In this document: piece by piece, positions 1 through 8,492 of the stretch
How the letters are laid out: the number at the start of each line of letters is the position of its first letter
How positions within the stretch are numbered: the first letter of the stretch is position 1
Origin: Rhizobium freirei PRF 81
GTDB taxonomy: Bacteria > Pseudomonadota > Alphaproteobacteria > Rhizobiales > Rhizobiaceae
Reading direction: 5' to 3'
DNA: 52,449 nt
Assembly: GCF_000359745.1 (NCBI RefSeq)
Contig: NZ_AQHN01000003.1
Location: forward strand, 1 to 52,449
Program-made: the position numbers and the translations under genes
The notes under the pieces: generated by a model
What the model was told of the DNA's origin: nothing
The model's database searches: none
Seen by the model: only the letters and a program-made list of their open reading frames with translations

Positions 1-357
1 TCGCCAGAGTGAGGATGTTGACATCCGAGCCATTCCACGGTGGATTGTAAATCCGCACGGGGTTTCCACGCCAATACGCAGGATAGCTCTTTGTAATTCC
101 TCATATTGGTAGGGTTGTTCGCCAATGCTGAATCACAGTTTGAGCACAGAAAACTACATCTCGATCACCAGAACCTCCCGGGCGACAGCAACACGAGACC
201 TTCACGATATGGTGGTGAAGGGAGCAGTGAGCCGGAGCGGCGAACGCCGCCATACGCGACATGCATTGAACATGCCCGAAGCTAGGAAATAGAAAAGCGT
301 CTACTGACACGGCTTTTGTGCGCTCGCTCCTGAAGACCGATATCTTCGAGCACACTT
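1..357. other. Non-coding flank upstream of the cold-shock gene
   Basis: I see no convincing gene here. A short hairpin with arms GCGGCG and CGCCGC lies at 237-250. On the minus strand positions 1 to about 95 are open in one frame with a protein-like composition, but the stretch is too short to assign. The cold-shock promoter probably lies in the second half. Confidence 0.4.
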
Positions 358-400
358 GCCAGATCGGCTTGATCTGGCGAGGGCAGCCCGTTAGGTTGCC
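358..400 (+). promoter_or_regulatory. Two tandem hairpins in the cold-shock mRNA leader
   Basis: The first hairpin has perfect 8-base arms (358-365 GCCAGATC and 371-378 GATCTGGC) and a 5-base loop. The second has 7-base arms (382-388 GGCAGCC and 394-400 GGTTGCC), with one G-U pair and a 5-base loop. They end 25 bases before the GAGG ribosome site of the cold-shock gene. Structured leaders that control translation by temperature are known for cold-shock genes in other bacteria; a similar role here is inference. Confidence 0.55.
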
Positions 401-434
401 ACCGCGATCAAACTGCAAAGACATGAGGATTGTT

Positions 435-638
435 ATGCCGACAGGCAAGGTTAAGTTTTTCAACGCCGACAAAGGCTTTGGTTTCATCACGCCGGAATCC
501 GGAGGGCCTGACGTTTTCGTTCATGTCTCCGCCCTGCAATATGGCGATGTGCTGAGAGAGGGGCAGTCCGTTTCCTATGATCTCGGCCAGGATCGAAAGA
601 CCGGAAAGTCAAAAGCGGAGAACGTCAGACCGCTCTGA
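435..638 (+). CDS. cspA: Cold-shock protein, CspA family
   Basis: A 67-residue single cold-shock domain, which binds single-stranded RNA and DNA and acts as an RNA chaperone in the cytoplasm. The RNP1-like motif KGFGFITP and RNP2-like motif VFVHVSAL are both present, after the typical N-terminal [11 protein letters not shown]. The length matches the family's usual 66-70 residues. I chose the ATG at 435 because GAGG at 425-428 sits six bases upstream; the longer open frame to 318 and the ATG at 423 are poorer choices. It is a single-gene unit with a structured leader before it and a strong hairpin after it. Rhizobia carry several paralogues, so the symbol marks the family only. Confidence 0.93.
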   Translation: MPTGKVKFFNADKGFGFITPESGGPDVFVHVSALQYGDVLREGQSVSYDLGQDRKTGKSKAENVRPL

Positions 639-651
639 CGACGATAGACAA

Positions 652-679
652 ACTGCTACCCGATATCTCGGGTAGCAGT
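652..679 (+). terminator. Hairpin terminator after the cold-shock gene
   Basis: Perfect 12-base arms ACTGCTACCCGA (652-663) and TCGGGTAGCAGT (668-679) around a TATC loop, starting 13 bases after the stop codon. There is no T-run after it, so it may be a weak terminator or an mRNA 3'-end stabiliser. Confidence 0.6.
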
Positions 680-858
680 GAGCGGGAATACGCAGTTGAC
701 ATCGGAAAGCCCCGATCTCAACGGCATCACCTTTCGTCGTCTATCGATGAAAATCGACCGGGGCGAATTATCGCTTGCTCATTTCGTTGCCCAATCGGAC
801 GAGGATCAAGCACTTTTTTCCGTACCGCTCCATAAGATGTCATGCTCCCCCGCGGCAC

Positions 859-883
859 CTTCTCCCCGCATTGCGGGGAGAAG
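859..883. repeat. RIME-like intergenic palindrome
   Basis: Arms CTTCTCCCCGCA (859-870) and TGCGGGGAGAAG (872-883) form an almost perfect palindrome. The motif matches, from memory, the core of palindromic intergenic repeats common in Rhizobium and Sinorhizobium. It lies 19 bases downstream of the stop codon of the minus-strand phosphodiesterase-like gene and could also end its transcript. Confidence 0.55.
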
Positions 884-901
884 AAACGCTGCAGCAAAGT
901 A

Positions 902-2425
902 TCAGAACGGCGTGCCGGGCAGTGCCTGCGTCGCTTCTTTCTGAACGGCCTGCAATTCCTTCGGGTCGTAGCCGAGAGCCTGCAGAACAGTCGGCGCCAC
1001 TTGTGTCGTCTGCACCAGCGCCGTGATCGTACGCGGCGGGATGGACGGATTGCTGAGAAGCAGAGCCACGTTGCGGTCATTGGCATTGCTGCCGCCGTGT
1101 TCGGCGATTTTCTTGCCGCCGGTATAAACGACGCCAGGGTTCACCGTGACTATGAAATCAGGCGCACGCGTATCGCTGGCCGGATCCTGATACGCGAGTG
1201 CGACCTGATTACTGGTCAGCAATTGGCCGATGCCGAGTGCCTTGCCTTGATCCTTCAGATACTCGGTCGCGGCGGTCAGCGCCTTTGCCCGCTCTTCCGG
1301 CTTCAGCCAGATCAGCGATGCATCGTCGGCGATGTGGAAGGCATAGCCCGGCATTTTCGTGTAGGGATCCTCGTCGGTCGGCTGGAATTTCGACGGATCG
1401 ATCGGTGACTGGCCGTGTTTTGACGCAATAACAACGAGCGTCGTGTCATCGAGCTTACTGTCATGCAAGGCGCCGACGAGCTCGCCCAATGCGTGATCGA
1501 CAAAGTCGAGTTGCACTGCCAACCCGCTGTTCGGCATACCGTTGGCGTCTGCATAACCGCCGATCAGACCGGCATCATCGCCAGGCCCGGCTTTCGGCAA
1601 TTTCTGGCCAACGCTCACGGCCTGCAGATTCAAACCAAACAGTGCCGGGACCGGCTGCTTGTTCGCACCTGTGCTGTCGAATCCCTTGATTTCATTGATC
1701 ACTGCTTTCACATGCGCTGCGTCAAACTCCCGTTCAGCCTTGAAGCTTCCGGTGGTTTTTACCTTGCTGCCAGGAATAAGCGAATCCTGCTCCAGCGCAT
1801 ACAGATCGTCGACACCCGTGCCGGATGGACCATTGAGCCATTCATAGGCCGGATGCTTGTCGCTCCATGCGGTGCGGCCACCGTGTTGATGCACGACCTC
1901 GAACACGTTGTTCACACGGACGAAATCATGCGGAAACACCGGCTTGCATTCGCCTTTCACCAGCATTCGCGGTAGCTTGGCTGGATCAATCTGCGTCATC
2001 GGTTTACCGGGCGTGCCACCGGCATCGAGGCGGGTATCGTCGATGTCGATGCTCTCGGCGAAATTGACCTCGATACCGGGGTTGCCTTGGCATTTCGAGT
2101 CCGCGGCAAAATAGCTGCGATCGAAGGAATCATCATAATAGACGCCCGTCACCGCGGGAGTGCCGCCGGTCACTTGCGCGACCAGACCTGGGAATGAATC
2201 GGAGGGATTGGTGGTGACGGCGTTCGGATAAAACACACCGGTCTTCTGAAGAGAGGCCATTGTGCTCTGCGGATGGTTCGCAACATAGTTCGCCAAATCC
2301 ACCGCGTGCAGACCATCCACCGAAATCAGCAACACATGTTCATAGGGCTTGGCATTTGCCGGGGCTGCAGCCGCCGCGCAGGTCAGCGACGTGCCGAGCA
2401 AGAGACTGGCCATAAGCTTATACAT
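902..2425 (-). CDS. Secreted alkaline-phosphatase-superfamily (NPP-like) protein
   Basis: 507 residues with a signal peptide (hydrophobic residues 5-22, Ala-rich cleavage region near 25), so probably periplasmic. The fold belongs to the type I phosphodiesterase/nucleotide pyrophosphatase group of the alkaline phosphatase superfamily. Visible landmarks are Asp37 in SVDGL, a nucleophile candidate Ser77 in SDSFPG, His337 in SKHGQ, and His443 in EHGG. Canonical NPP enzymes have SDHG where this protein has SKHG (Lys336), and a D-x-x-x-H metal motif where it has VSVGQ (270-274). Several expected zinc ligands are therefore replaced. Substrate and even catalytic activity are uncertain. The gene stands alone, with a RIME-like palindrome downstream. 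Confidence 0.8.
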   Translation of the reverse strand: MYKLMASLLLGTSLTCAAAAAPANAKPYEHVLLISVDGLHAVDLANYVANHPQSTMASLQKTGVFYPNAVTTNPSDSFPGLVAQVTGGTPAVTGVYYDDSFDRSYFAADSKCQGNPGIEVNFAESIDIDDTRLDAGGTPGKPMTQIDPAKLPRMLVKGECKPVFPHDFVRVNNVFEVVHQHGGRTAWSDKHPAYEWLNGPSGTGVDDLYALEQDSLIPGSKVKTTGSFKAEREFDAAHVKAVINEIKGFDSTGANKQPVPALFGLNLQAVSVGQKLPKAGPGDDAGLIGGYADANGMPNSGLAVQLDFVDHALGELVGALHDSKLDDTTLVVIASKHGQSPIDPSKFQPTDEDPYTKMPGYAFHIADDASLIWLKPEERAKALTAATEYLKDQGKALGIGQLLTSNQVALAYQDPASDTRAPDFIVTVNPGVVYTGGKKIAEHGGSNANDRNVALLLSNPSIPPRTITALVQTTQVAPTVLQALGYDPKELQAVQKEATQALPGTPF

Positions 2426-2484
2426 TCACACCTCCATGGTCGAAACAAGCCCCCGAAAGGACGCTAGGGCCGCGGCATGACAGA

Positions 2485-2748
2485 GTGATGAACTGCGGCG
2501 GGCTCGATCCGGAGGTATTCTCGGCGCACGGGCTGAGGGCCGGCTATCTGACCGGGGCGGCCAGCCGCAGCATTCCGCTACAGGAGGCCATGCGGCAATC
2601 GCTGCACAAATCGGTGACGCCGGCCGCCAGCTGCTACAACAACGCCGAACGAAAGAAGGGACGGGCGGCGCGACCGGTCATTTCGCAAAAGCACTCAAAA
2701 TGGTTCTGGTGCAGACATTTTGCGAGACATAAAACCGAAGAGAAATAA
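2485..2748 (+). pseudogene. C-terminal remnant of a tyrosine recombinase (integrase)
   Basis: The frame encodes the end of a phage-type integrase. It shows AHGLRAG (the His-x-x-Arg box), HKSVTPA (second active-site His), and CYNNAERKKGRAAR with the expected nucleophilic Tyr. The N-terminal DNA-binding and first catalytic parts are missing: recognisable homology begins near 2485, and a minus-strand gene promoter lies just upstream. The GTG at 2485 is only the first possible start, not a real one. It is probably the trace of an old element or a deletion. I see no tRNA or clear attachment site nearby. Confidence 0.75.
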
Positions 2749-2767
2749 TTCGCCATGGACCGGCTGG

Positions 2768-2789
2768 TTGACATAAGGAGCTTCCTTAT
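2768..2789 (+). promoter_or_regulatory. -35-like box with overlapping inverted repeat
   Basis: TTGACA at 2768-2773 overlaps a perfect inverted repeat with arms ATAAGGA (2773-2779) and TCCTTAT (2783-2789) around GCT. It lies about 50 bases upstream of the small gene starting at 2837. A good -10 box at 17 bases is not obvious, so this is a candidate operator/promoter only. Confidence 0.35.
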
Positions 2790-2836
2790 ATTCTCTTTCC
2801 GGTCGAGCGTCTCGTAACGACGCGTAGAGGTAACGG

Positions 2837-3274
2837 ATGGGTGTCGAATTCGTCTTGATGACTATTCTCGGATGTAGCGAAAGTGGCACGCACTGCCGCT
2901 ACATTGCAACGGCGGATGAGCGTTGGGGGAGCATCGCCCTTTGTAATGCCGTTTCAGAAAATCGTTTGCTGGCTTATCGTGACCGTCCCTATCCTGTAAT
3001 AGTAGCGGTCTGCCAGAAACCTGAGCCTAAGGCGATCTCGGATATTTCTGTCAAACCGCTGATAAAACAAAGTGAATCGGATCCAGAAGCCTTGCGGTCG
3101 GTTACGCAAGGATCACCTTCCGTCACACCACAAGACAAAAAGCGTCTTGCCGACCGCGCCATCGAACAAGTTGCGAAAGTGCTACCGACAACAGAGGGTC
3201 TCAAGACTATACTGGGAAAACCGGTCAGGTTGGTCGAAAGCGGCTATTCCTGGGTTGCTAAGCGATTTGAATAA
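2837..3274 (+). CDS. Small protein of unknown function
   Basis: 145 residues, not recognised with certainty. The N-terminal half (about 1-65, with EFVLMTILGC and YPVIVAVCQKP) looks like a compact folded domain with several Cys residues. The middle (70-105) is polar and rich in Ser/Pro/Lys and likely disordered. The C-terminal 40 residues look helical. There is no clear signal peptide. The start is supported by AGAGG about seven bases upstream, and an inverted repeat with a TTGACA box lies before the gene. A hairpin follows the stop. It sits between an integrase remnant and a broken ATPase gene, so it may be accessory. Similar short rhizobial proteins exist in my memory, without known role. 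Confidence 0.6.
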   Translation: MGVEFVLMTILGCSESGTHCRYIATADERWGSIALCNAVSENRLLAYRDRPYPVIVAVCQKPEPKAISDISVKPLIKQSESDPEALRSVTQGSPSVTPQDKKRLADRAIEQVAKVLPTTEGLKTILGKPVRLVESGYSWVAKRFE

Positions 3275-3291
3275 TGAGGCTGTCAGCCGTC

Positions 3292-3309
3292 GTGAATCAG
3301 TAGATTCAC
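3292..3309 (+). terminator. Hairpin after the small unknown gene
   Basis: Perfect 7-base arms GTGAATC (3292-3298) and GATTCAC (3303-3309) with an AGTA loop, 17 bases after the stop at 3274. There is no T-run. The rest of 3310-3517 shows nothing I can assign. Confidence 0.4.
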
Positions 3310-3517
3310 CCGCAAATCCGAGCTTTTGCCGATTCTCACCTGGGTTCAGTGGACTCGTTTGCCTGATTGAATGGACTGACGCTCGCCCAACCGGCTCGGC
3401 AAGAGGCTCTCCGAGACCGCTTCCTTGCTTCAGAACCTGACCAAAACCCCATGATCAGAGTGGATCCCTTCCAAAACGGCCGACTTTACGAGATTTCCGC
3501 CATAGAAGCCCGCTGAC

Positions 3518-4143
3518 GTGCTTTCGGCGATTACGTTGGGCGTCCATCATCAATCGGGCCATCTCAATGCGGCGGAGCTCGCCCGAGCGCTCGGCGTCGA
3601 CGGCAAGACAGTTGGTTCCTATCTCGACCTGATGGTCGATCTCCGTCTGATGCGTCGGCTCGAGCCCTGGCACAGCAATGCCGGCAAGCGCCTGGTGAAA
3701 TCGCCCCCCGGGTCTATGTCCGCGATTCCGGCCTGCTCCACAGTCTACTTGGTTTGACAACACTCGATGACGTCCTGGGCCATCCTGTTGCCGGATCGAG
3801 TTGCGAGGGCTTCGTGATAGAAGCCATTCATGCCGTTATGCCGGAAGGGGCTCAAGCCAATTTCTATCGCACCTCGGCCGGCGCCGAGATCGATCTCCTT
3901 GTCACCTTGCCCCGTGGACGTCGCTGGGCGATTAAGATCAAAAGAAGTCTCACTCCAAAGGTTGAGCGTGGGTTCCATCACGCCTGCCTCGACCTGGAGC
4001 CGGATCGCGGCATCGCAGTTTACCCGGGCAGCGAAGCTTATCCTCTTGGCAACGCTATAGAGGTGCTCCCTTTATCGCAGCCTGCAGACGCGACGGCCCC
4101 CTTGCCGCTCTGCCCCGCAAGCTGTCGAACGCCAGATAGATGA
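3518..4143 (+). pseudogene. Frameshifted, 5'-truncated AAA ATPase with DUF4143
   Basis: Two frames together encode the C-terminal half of the DUF4143 family of AAA ATPases. The first frame (3518 on) has LNAAELARALGVDGKTV and GKRLVKSP. The second frame (from about 3706) continues with VYVRDSGLLHSLLGL, SCEGFVIEAI, and the nuclease-like FYRTSAGAEIDLL...IKIKRSL. The frame change falls in the C6 run at 3704-3709, as if one base were lost. The Walker A/B part of the protein is absent upstream. Homology ends near 4070; the original stop is lost, so the frame runs into the 3' end of the convergent RND gene. A dead gene, unless the C-run is a sequencing error. Confidence 0.8.
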
Positions 4144-7100
4144 CCGGCGTGGTAAACAGCGTCAGGACTTGCGAGACAACCAGACCGCCAACGATCGCAA
4201 TGCCAAGGGGAACACGCAATTCGGATCCTGGTCCGGTTCCCAAAGCCAGCGGAATGGCACCGAACAAAGCCGAAAGCGTTGTCATCATGATAGGCCGAAA
4301 CCGCAGCATGCAGGCCTGGCGAATGGCATCATGTGGCGCCAGATTCTGTGTGCGTTCGGCATCGAGCGCGAAGTCGATCATCATGATCGCGTTCTTCTTG
4401 ACGATGCCGATCAACAGGATGATCCCGATCATCCCCATGATGGAAAGATCCAAATTGGCAAGCTTCAGCGCCAGCAATGCGCCAAGACCAGCGGACGGGA
4501 GGGTCGAAATGATCGTCAGCGGATGTATGGCGCTCTCATAAAGAACGCCCAGCACGATGTAGACAGCCACAACAGCCGCCAGGATGAGCCAAGGCTGGCT
4601 TCGCAGCGAGTCTTGGAATGCCTGCGCGGTCCCCTGGAACGTACCGATGACCGCCGCCGGCATGCCTGCGCTCATCTCTGCTGCTTTGATAGCCGTCACT
4701 GCATCGCTGAGCGCGCTCCCCGGCCTCAGGTTGAAGGAGATCGTCGTCGCCGGCATGGATCCCTGATGATTGATGGATACCGGCAGCACGCCGGTCCTCA
4801 ATGATCCGAGCATGCTGAGTGGAACAAGCTTGCCGGTGGTCGAAGACTTCACGTAAAGATGCGACAACGCTTCGGGCGACAACGCAAACTGAGGCGCCAG
4901 TTCCATGACGACGTGATATTGGCTGACCTGTGTATACATGGTCGCTACCTGCCGCTGTCCGAAAGAGTCATAGAGCGTTTGATCGATCTGAGAAACGCTT
5001 ACACCCAATCTGGATGCCGTGGAGCGATCTATGTCGAGCGTGAGGCTGGTCGCGGCCTTCTGCTTGTCGGAAATCACGTCCTGGATTTCCGGGAGACCTT
5101 TCAGAACCTTGGTCATCGTCACCGCCCACTTGTCGAGCTCTGCCGTGTCCGGGTCTTGAAGCGTATATTGATACTGCGAAGCAGAAGACCGTCCACCGAT
5201 CTGGACATCCTGGCGAACTTGCAGACCGACAGTCAGCCCTTCCAGACCCGCCGTCGCCGCTCGCAAGCGGGCAAGTACTGCCGGCGCCGGGCTTCGCGTG
5301 CCGATCGGTTTAAGATTGATCTGAAGCTGACCGACGCTGGCCGACGGACTGGGATTGATCCAGTAAGCAACGTTGTCGACAGCTGGATCATCCATGACGA
5401 CATGCGCAAGCGCCTGCATCTTGGTCGACATATCCGCAAAGGTTATGTCTGTCGCGGCCTGTGCCTGCCCTTGGACCCACCCGGTGTCTTGCTGCGGAAT
5501 AAAGCCCTTCTGTATGGAAACATAGAGCCAGCCCGTCACCGCCATCGTGGCAACCGCAACGATCAAGATGGCGAAACGGTTGCGGAGAACGACATCGAGT
5601 GTTCGTCCGTACCCCGCCGCACATTTTTCGAAAAACACTTCCGACCAACGGAAGAGCGCCCCGTGCGGCCGATCGTGATCGTGCTTGATCAACCAGGCGC
5701 ACATCATCGGGGTCACCGTCAGCGAGACAAGCCCCGATATCATGATCGCGACGCTGATCGTAACCGCGAACTCCCGGAAAAGCCGACCGACGATCCCGTT
5801 CATCAGAAGAATCGGAATGAAAACGGCAACCAGAGAGACAGTCATCGAAACGATGGTGAAACCCACCTCGCGCGATCCCTCAAGAGCTGCTTCAAAAGTA
5901 GACTTTCCATCTTCGACATGGCGCATCACATTCTCGATGACGACGATGGCATCGTCGACGACGAACCCGACCGCGATGGTCAATCCCATGAGCGAGAGAT
6001 TGTCCAGGCTGTAACCGGCGAGATACATGACGGCGAAAGTACCGATCAGAGACAGCGGAATGGTCGCCGCAGGGATGATCGTCGCCCACAGATTTCGCAG
6101 AAAGCTGAAGATAACCAACACCACGAGGCCGATGGTAATGAGGATCGTGACCTTGACGTCGTTGACCGAGGACCGGATCATTCCCGACCTGTCGGCCACG
6201 ACCGACAGCTTGATACCGGCAGGCAGCCCCGCCTCCATTTGCGGCAGCTTGGCCTTGATGCCCTCGATGGTGTCAAGCACGTTCGAACCAGCCATTTTAT
6301 GGACATCCAGCATGACTGATCGGGTGTCTTGTAACCATGCCGCCTGATTGACATCCTCGGGAGCCGACACGACGGTCCCGAGATCCTCTGCTCGAATGGG
6401 TGACCCATTCTTATAGGCGACGACCATCGAGCGGAATGCCGGCACATCCATGATCTGATCGGTTGCATCGAGAACGGTGGTCCGTCCGTTGCCGGCGAGC
6501 TGCCCCTTGGGTTGGTTGACGGTCTGAACACCGACGGCGCTTCGGATATCTTCCAGCGTCAGCCCCCGCGCCGCAACCTTGTCCGGATCGAGCTGGATGC
6601 GGATTGCCGGCCGCTGGGGGCCGTGATAATCCACCAGCCCCACGCCATTCATCTGCGAAACCTGCTGGGCGATGATGTCTTCGGCATAGTGATCGAGTTC
6701 GGTCGTCGGAATGCGATCGGATGTAAGCGCCAACGTCAAGATCGTCGCTTCTGCCGGATTGCTCTTGTGAAATTCTGGCGCGGCCGGCAGATCCTTTGGC
6801 AGTTGACCGCTAGCGGCGCTAATTGCGGCCTGAACGTCCTGCGCGGCGCCATTGATATCCCTGTTGAGGTCGAATTGCATCGTAATCGAGGTTCGCCCGG
6901 ACGAACTCGTCGACGTCATTTGAGACACGCCCGAGATCGTCGAAAGCTGATTTTCCAGCGGCGTCGCCACCGATATCGCCATGGTCTCGGCGCTCGCGCC
7001 GGGAAGGGAGCTCGAAATCTGGATTGTCGGAAAGTCGACCTGCGGCAACGATGCGATCGGCAGCAGTCCGTAGGCAATGGAGCCAACGATCAGAAGTCCG

Positions 7101-7156
7101 GCCGCCAGCAGGCAGGTTCCGACCCTGCGCTGGATGAATATTTGAGACAAGTTCAT
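4055..7156 (-). CDS. RND multidrug efflux permease (HAE1 / MdtB-MdtC type)
   Basis: 1033 residues, the normal length of an inner-membrane proton-driven RND pump that exports drugs or other amphiphiles through a tripartite complex. The first helix (about 12-30) is followed by the porter region with VDFPTIQISSSLPGAS. The fourth helix carries VGFVVDDAIVVIENV near residue 400, with the two Asp residues of the proton relay. The second half repeats the architecture, with GIVKKNAIMMIDFA. It overlaps the stop of the membrane-fusion gene by 4 bases, so the two are translationally coupled. No outer-membrane factor gene is present, so the complex must borrow a TolC-type channel from elsewhere. MdtABC-type systems usually have two permeases; this one has one. 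Its 3' end overlaps the DUF4143 remnant. Confidence 0.93.
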   Translation of the reverse strand: MNLSQIFIQRRVGTCLLAAGLLIVGSIAYGLLPIASLPQVDFPTIQISSSLPGASAETMAISVATPLENQLSTISGVSQMTSTSSSGRTSITMQFDLNRDINGAAQDVQAAISAASGQLPKDLPAAPEFHKSNPAEATILTLALTSDRIPTTELDHYAEDIIAQQVSQMNGVGLVDYHGPQRPAIRIQLDPDKVAARGLTLEDIRSAVGVQTVNQPKGQLAGNGRTTVLDATDQIMDVPAFRSMVVAYKNGSPIRAEDLGTVVSAPEDVNQAAWLQDTRSVMLDVHKMAGSNVLDTIEGIKAKLPQMEAGLPAGIKLSVVADRSGMIRSSVNDVKVTILITIGLVVLVIFSFLRNLWATIIPAATIPLSLIGTFAVMYLAGYSLDNLSLMGLTIAVGFVVDDAIVVIENVMRHVEDGKSTFEAALEGSREVGFTIVSMTVSLVAVFIPILLMNGIVGRLFREFAVTISVAIMISGLVSLTVTPMMCAWLIKHDHDRPHGALFRWSEVFFEKCAAGYGRTLDVVLRNRFAILIVAVATMAVTGWLYVSIQKGFIPQQDTGWVQGQAQAATDITFADMSTKMQALAHVVMDDPAVDNVAYWINPSPSASVGQLQINLKPIGTRSPAPAVLARLRAATAGLEGLTVGLQVRQDVQIGGRSSASQYQYTLQDPDTAELDKWAVTMTKVLKGLPEIQDVISDKQKAATSLTLDIDRSTASRLGVSVSQIDQTLYDSFGQRQVATMYTQVSQYHVVMELAPQFALSPEALSHLYVKSSTTGKLVPLSMLGSLRTGVLPVSINHQGSMPATTISFNLRPGSALSDAVTAIKAAEMSAGMPAAVIGTFQGTAQAFQDSLRSQPWLILAAVVAVYIVLGVLYESAIHPLTIISTLPSAGLGALLALKLANLDLSIMGMIGIILLIGIVKKNAIMMIDFALDAERTQNLAPHDAIRQACMLRFRPIMMTTLSALFGAIPLALGTGPGSELRVPLGIAIVGGLVVSQVLTLFTTPVIYLAFDSLRGRAARGPSRLQAAIKGAPL

Positions 7157-8355
7157 TGGACTGTATCCTCGCCGGCTGCTGCCAGCTTCTTGCCGTCTGA
7201 GCCTTTCGTCGAGACAACGGTTCCATCGGCGAGCCGGGACTGGCCGGAAGTGACGACGGTCTCGCCGATGGATACGCCCTGCGTGACTGCGGTGAGGTCA
7301 GAGTAAGCGTTGCCGGTGGTGACCGAAGCAGTGGAAACCTTATTGCCCGGCTTTAGAACGAAGACATACGGCCCCGTCTGTCCATTCTGAATCGCCGATG
7401 ATGGTACGACCGTCGAATTTGGATCGGTGCGCAACGTTATGTTTGCAGTCACCAGCTCACCTGGCCACAGTGTCAGGTCGTCATTTGCAAACACGGCTTT
7501 CAATTTCACCATGCCGGTCGATGAATCGACCTGACTGTCTATCGCACTCAGTTTCCCGTCGGCGAGGTGCTTGGCGCCGTCGCGGCTATATGCCGACACG
7601 CTCAACCGGTCCCTCGCCTGCCCCGCGATCAGATCGGGAAGATCATCCTGCGTCAGCGTGAATTCAACCGCGATGGGCCGCATCTGCGTGACGGTCACCA
7701 CGCCGGCCGCATCGGCTGCGCGGACGATACCGCCTTCCTGCTGCTGACGCAGCCCCACCCTGCCGCTGATCGGGGCCGTGACGGTTGCGAATTCCAAGTT
7801 GAGTTTTGCCGTATCGAGCACCGCCTTTCCAGCCGCCGCCGTAGCGTCCATAACCTTGACTTGGGCTGCCGCGGTCTGAGCCGCTTGTGTCGTGCCGCTG
7901 CCGGTAGTCGTCAACTTCTGCGCTCTGGTCTCGTCGATCTTGGCCTGCTCCAGTTGAGCCAGCTCCTTGTTGTAGTCCGCCTGTGCCTGCGCGACGGCCG
8001 CAGCGTAAGGACGCGGATCGATCGTTGCCAGAATATCGCCTGCTTTGACATCCTGCCCTTCGGAGAAGGCTATGTTTTGAAGCTGGCCGTCGACGCGGAC
8101 TTTCACATCCACTGCGGTCAACGGAGAGACGATGCCGAGGCCGCTGCGCATGACAGGCAAGTCTTTTTTTGCCACTGCGGCTGTCTGCACCGGAACTGGG
8201 GCGCGTTCGGAAGCCGGTGCCCTGGTTTTGCTCAGACCGGGCTCTGGCCAGTATACGAAATATGCTGCAGCGGAGCCGGCTAGGGCCAGAGCGCATATCC
8301 CGAGAACATAAATTGATCTACCTGAACTGTTTGACCCTGAAGGGGATCGATCCAC
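7153..8355 (-). CDS. Efflux membrane-fusion protein (MdtA / AcrA type)
   Basis: 400 residues. An N-terminal membrane anchor (about 15-36) is followed by the barrel-sandwich half motif VKVRVDGQLQNIAFSEGQDVKAGD. Next comes a long Ala/Gln-rich helical hairpin (about 130-200), then TAPISGRVGLR, the second half of the lipoyl-like domain, and beta-barrel and membrane-proximal domains. It links the RND pump to an outer-membrane channel. The GTG start at 8355 is supported by GGAG seven bases upstream. It follows the OmpR-type regulator gene by 137 bases on the same strand and overlaps the permease gene by 4 bases. The substrate cannot be told from the sequence. Confidence 0.92.
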   Translation of the reverse strand: MDRSPSGSNSSGRSIYVLGICALALAGSAAAYFVYWPEPGLSKTRAPASERAPVPVQTAAVAKKDLPVMRSGLGIVSPLTAVDVKVRVDGQLQNIAFSEGQDVKAGDILATIDPRPYAAAVAQAQADYNKELAQLEQAKIDETRAQKLTTTGSGTTQAAQTAAAQVKVMDATAAAGKAVLDTAKLNLEFATVTAPISGRVGLRQQQEGGIVRAADAAGVVTVTQMRPIAVEFTLTQDDLPDLIAGQARDRLSVSAYSRDGAKHLADGKLSAIDSQVDSSTGMVKLKAVFANDDLTLWPGELVTANITLRTDPNSTVVPSSAIQNGQTGPYVFVLKPGNKVSTASVTTGNAYSDLTAVTQGVSIGETVVTSGQSRLADGTVVSTKGSDGKKLAAAGEDTVQ

Positions 8356-8492
8356 GACAACACTCCATCACGCGCTTGGAATTGCGCGAAAGCATGAAGC
8401 CCGCCGCGCATTGCCTGGAATTTGACGGATCGCAAGTGGCTACCAATTCGCGCCAGGATGAAAAATTTTTTATGTTTCGCCGATGGCCGGGT

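Noticed and set aside
1..95. Minus-strand open stretch with protein-like composition at the window edge
   Set aside because: Only about 30 codons are visible, an in-frame stop precedes it, and I could not place it in any family.
859..883. Palindrome as the start of a CRISPR or phage attachment site
   Set aside because: Single copy in this window and matches a common rhizobial intergenic repeat.
4859..6319. Plus-strand 486-codon frame inside the RND region
   Set aside because: Composition is Arg/His/Asp-rich shadow of the high-GC antisense strand; the minus-strand RND gene has clear motifs along its whole length.
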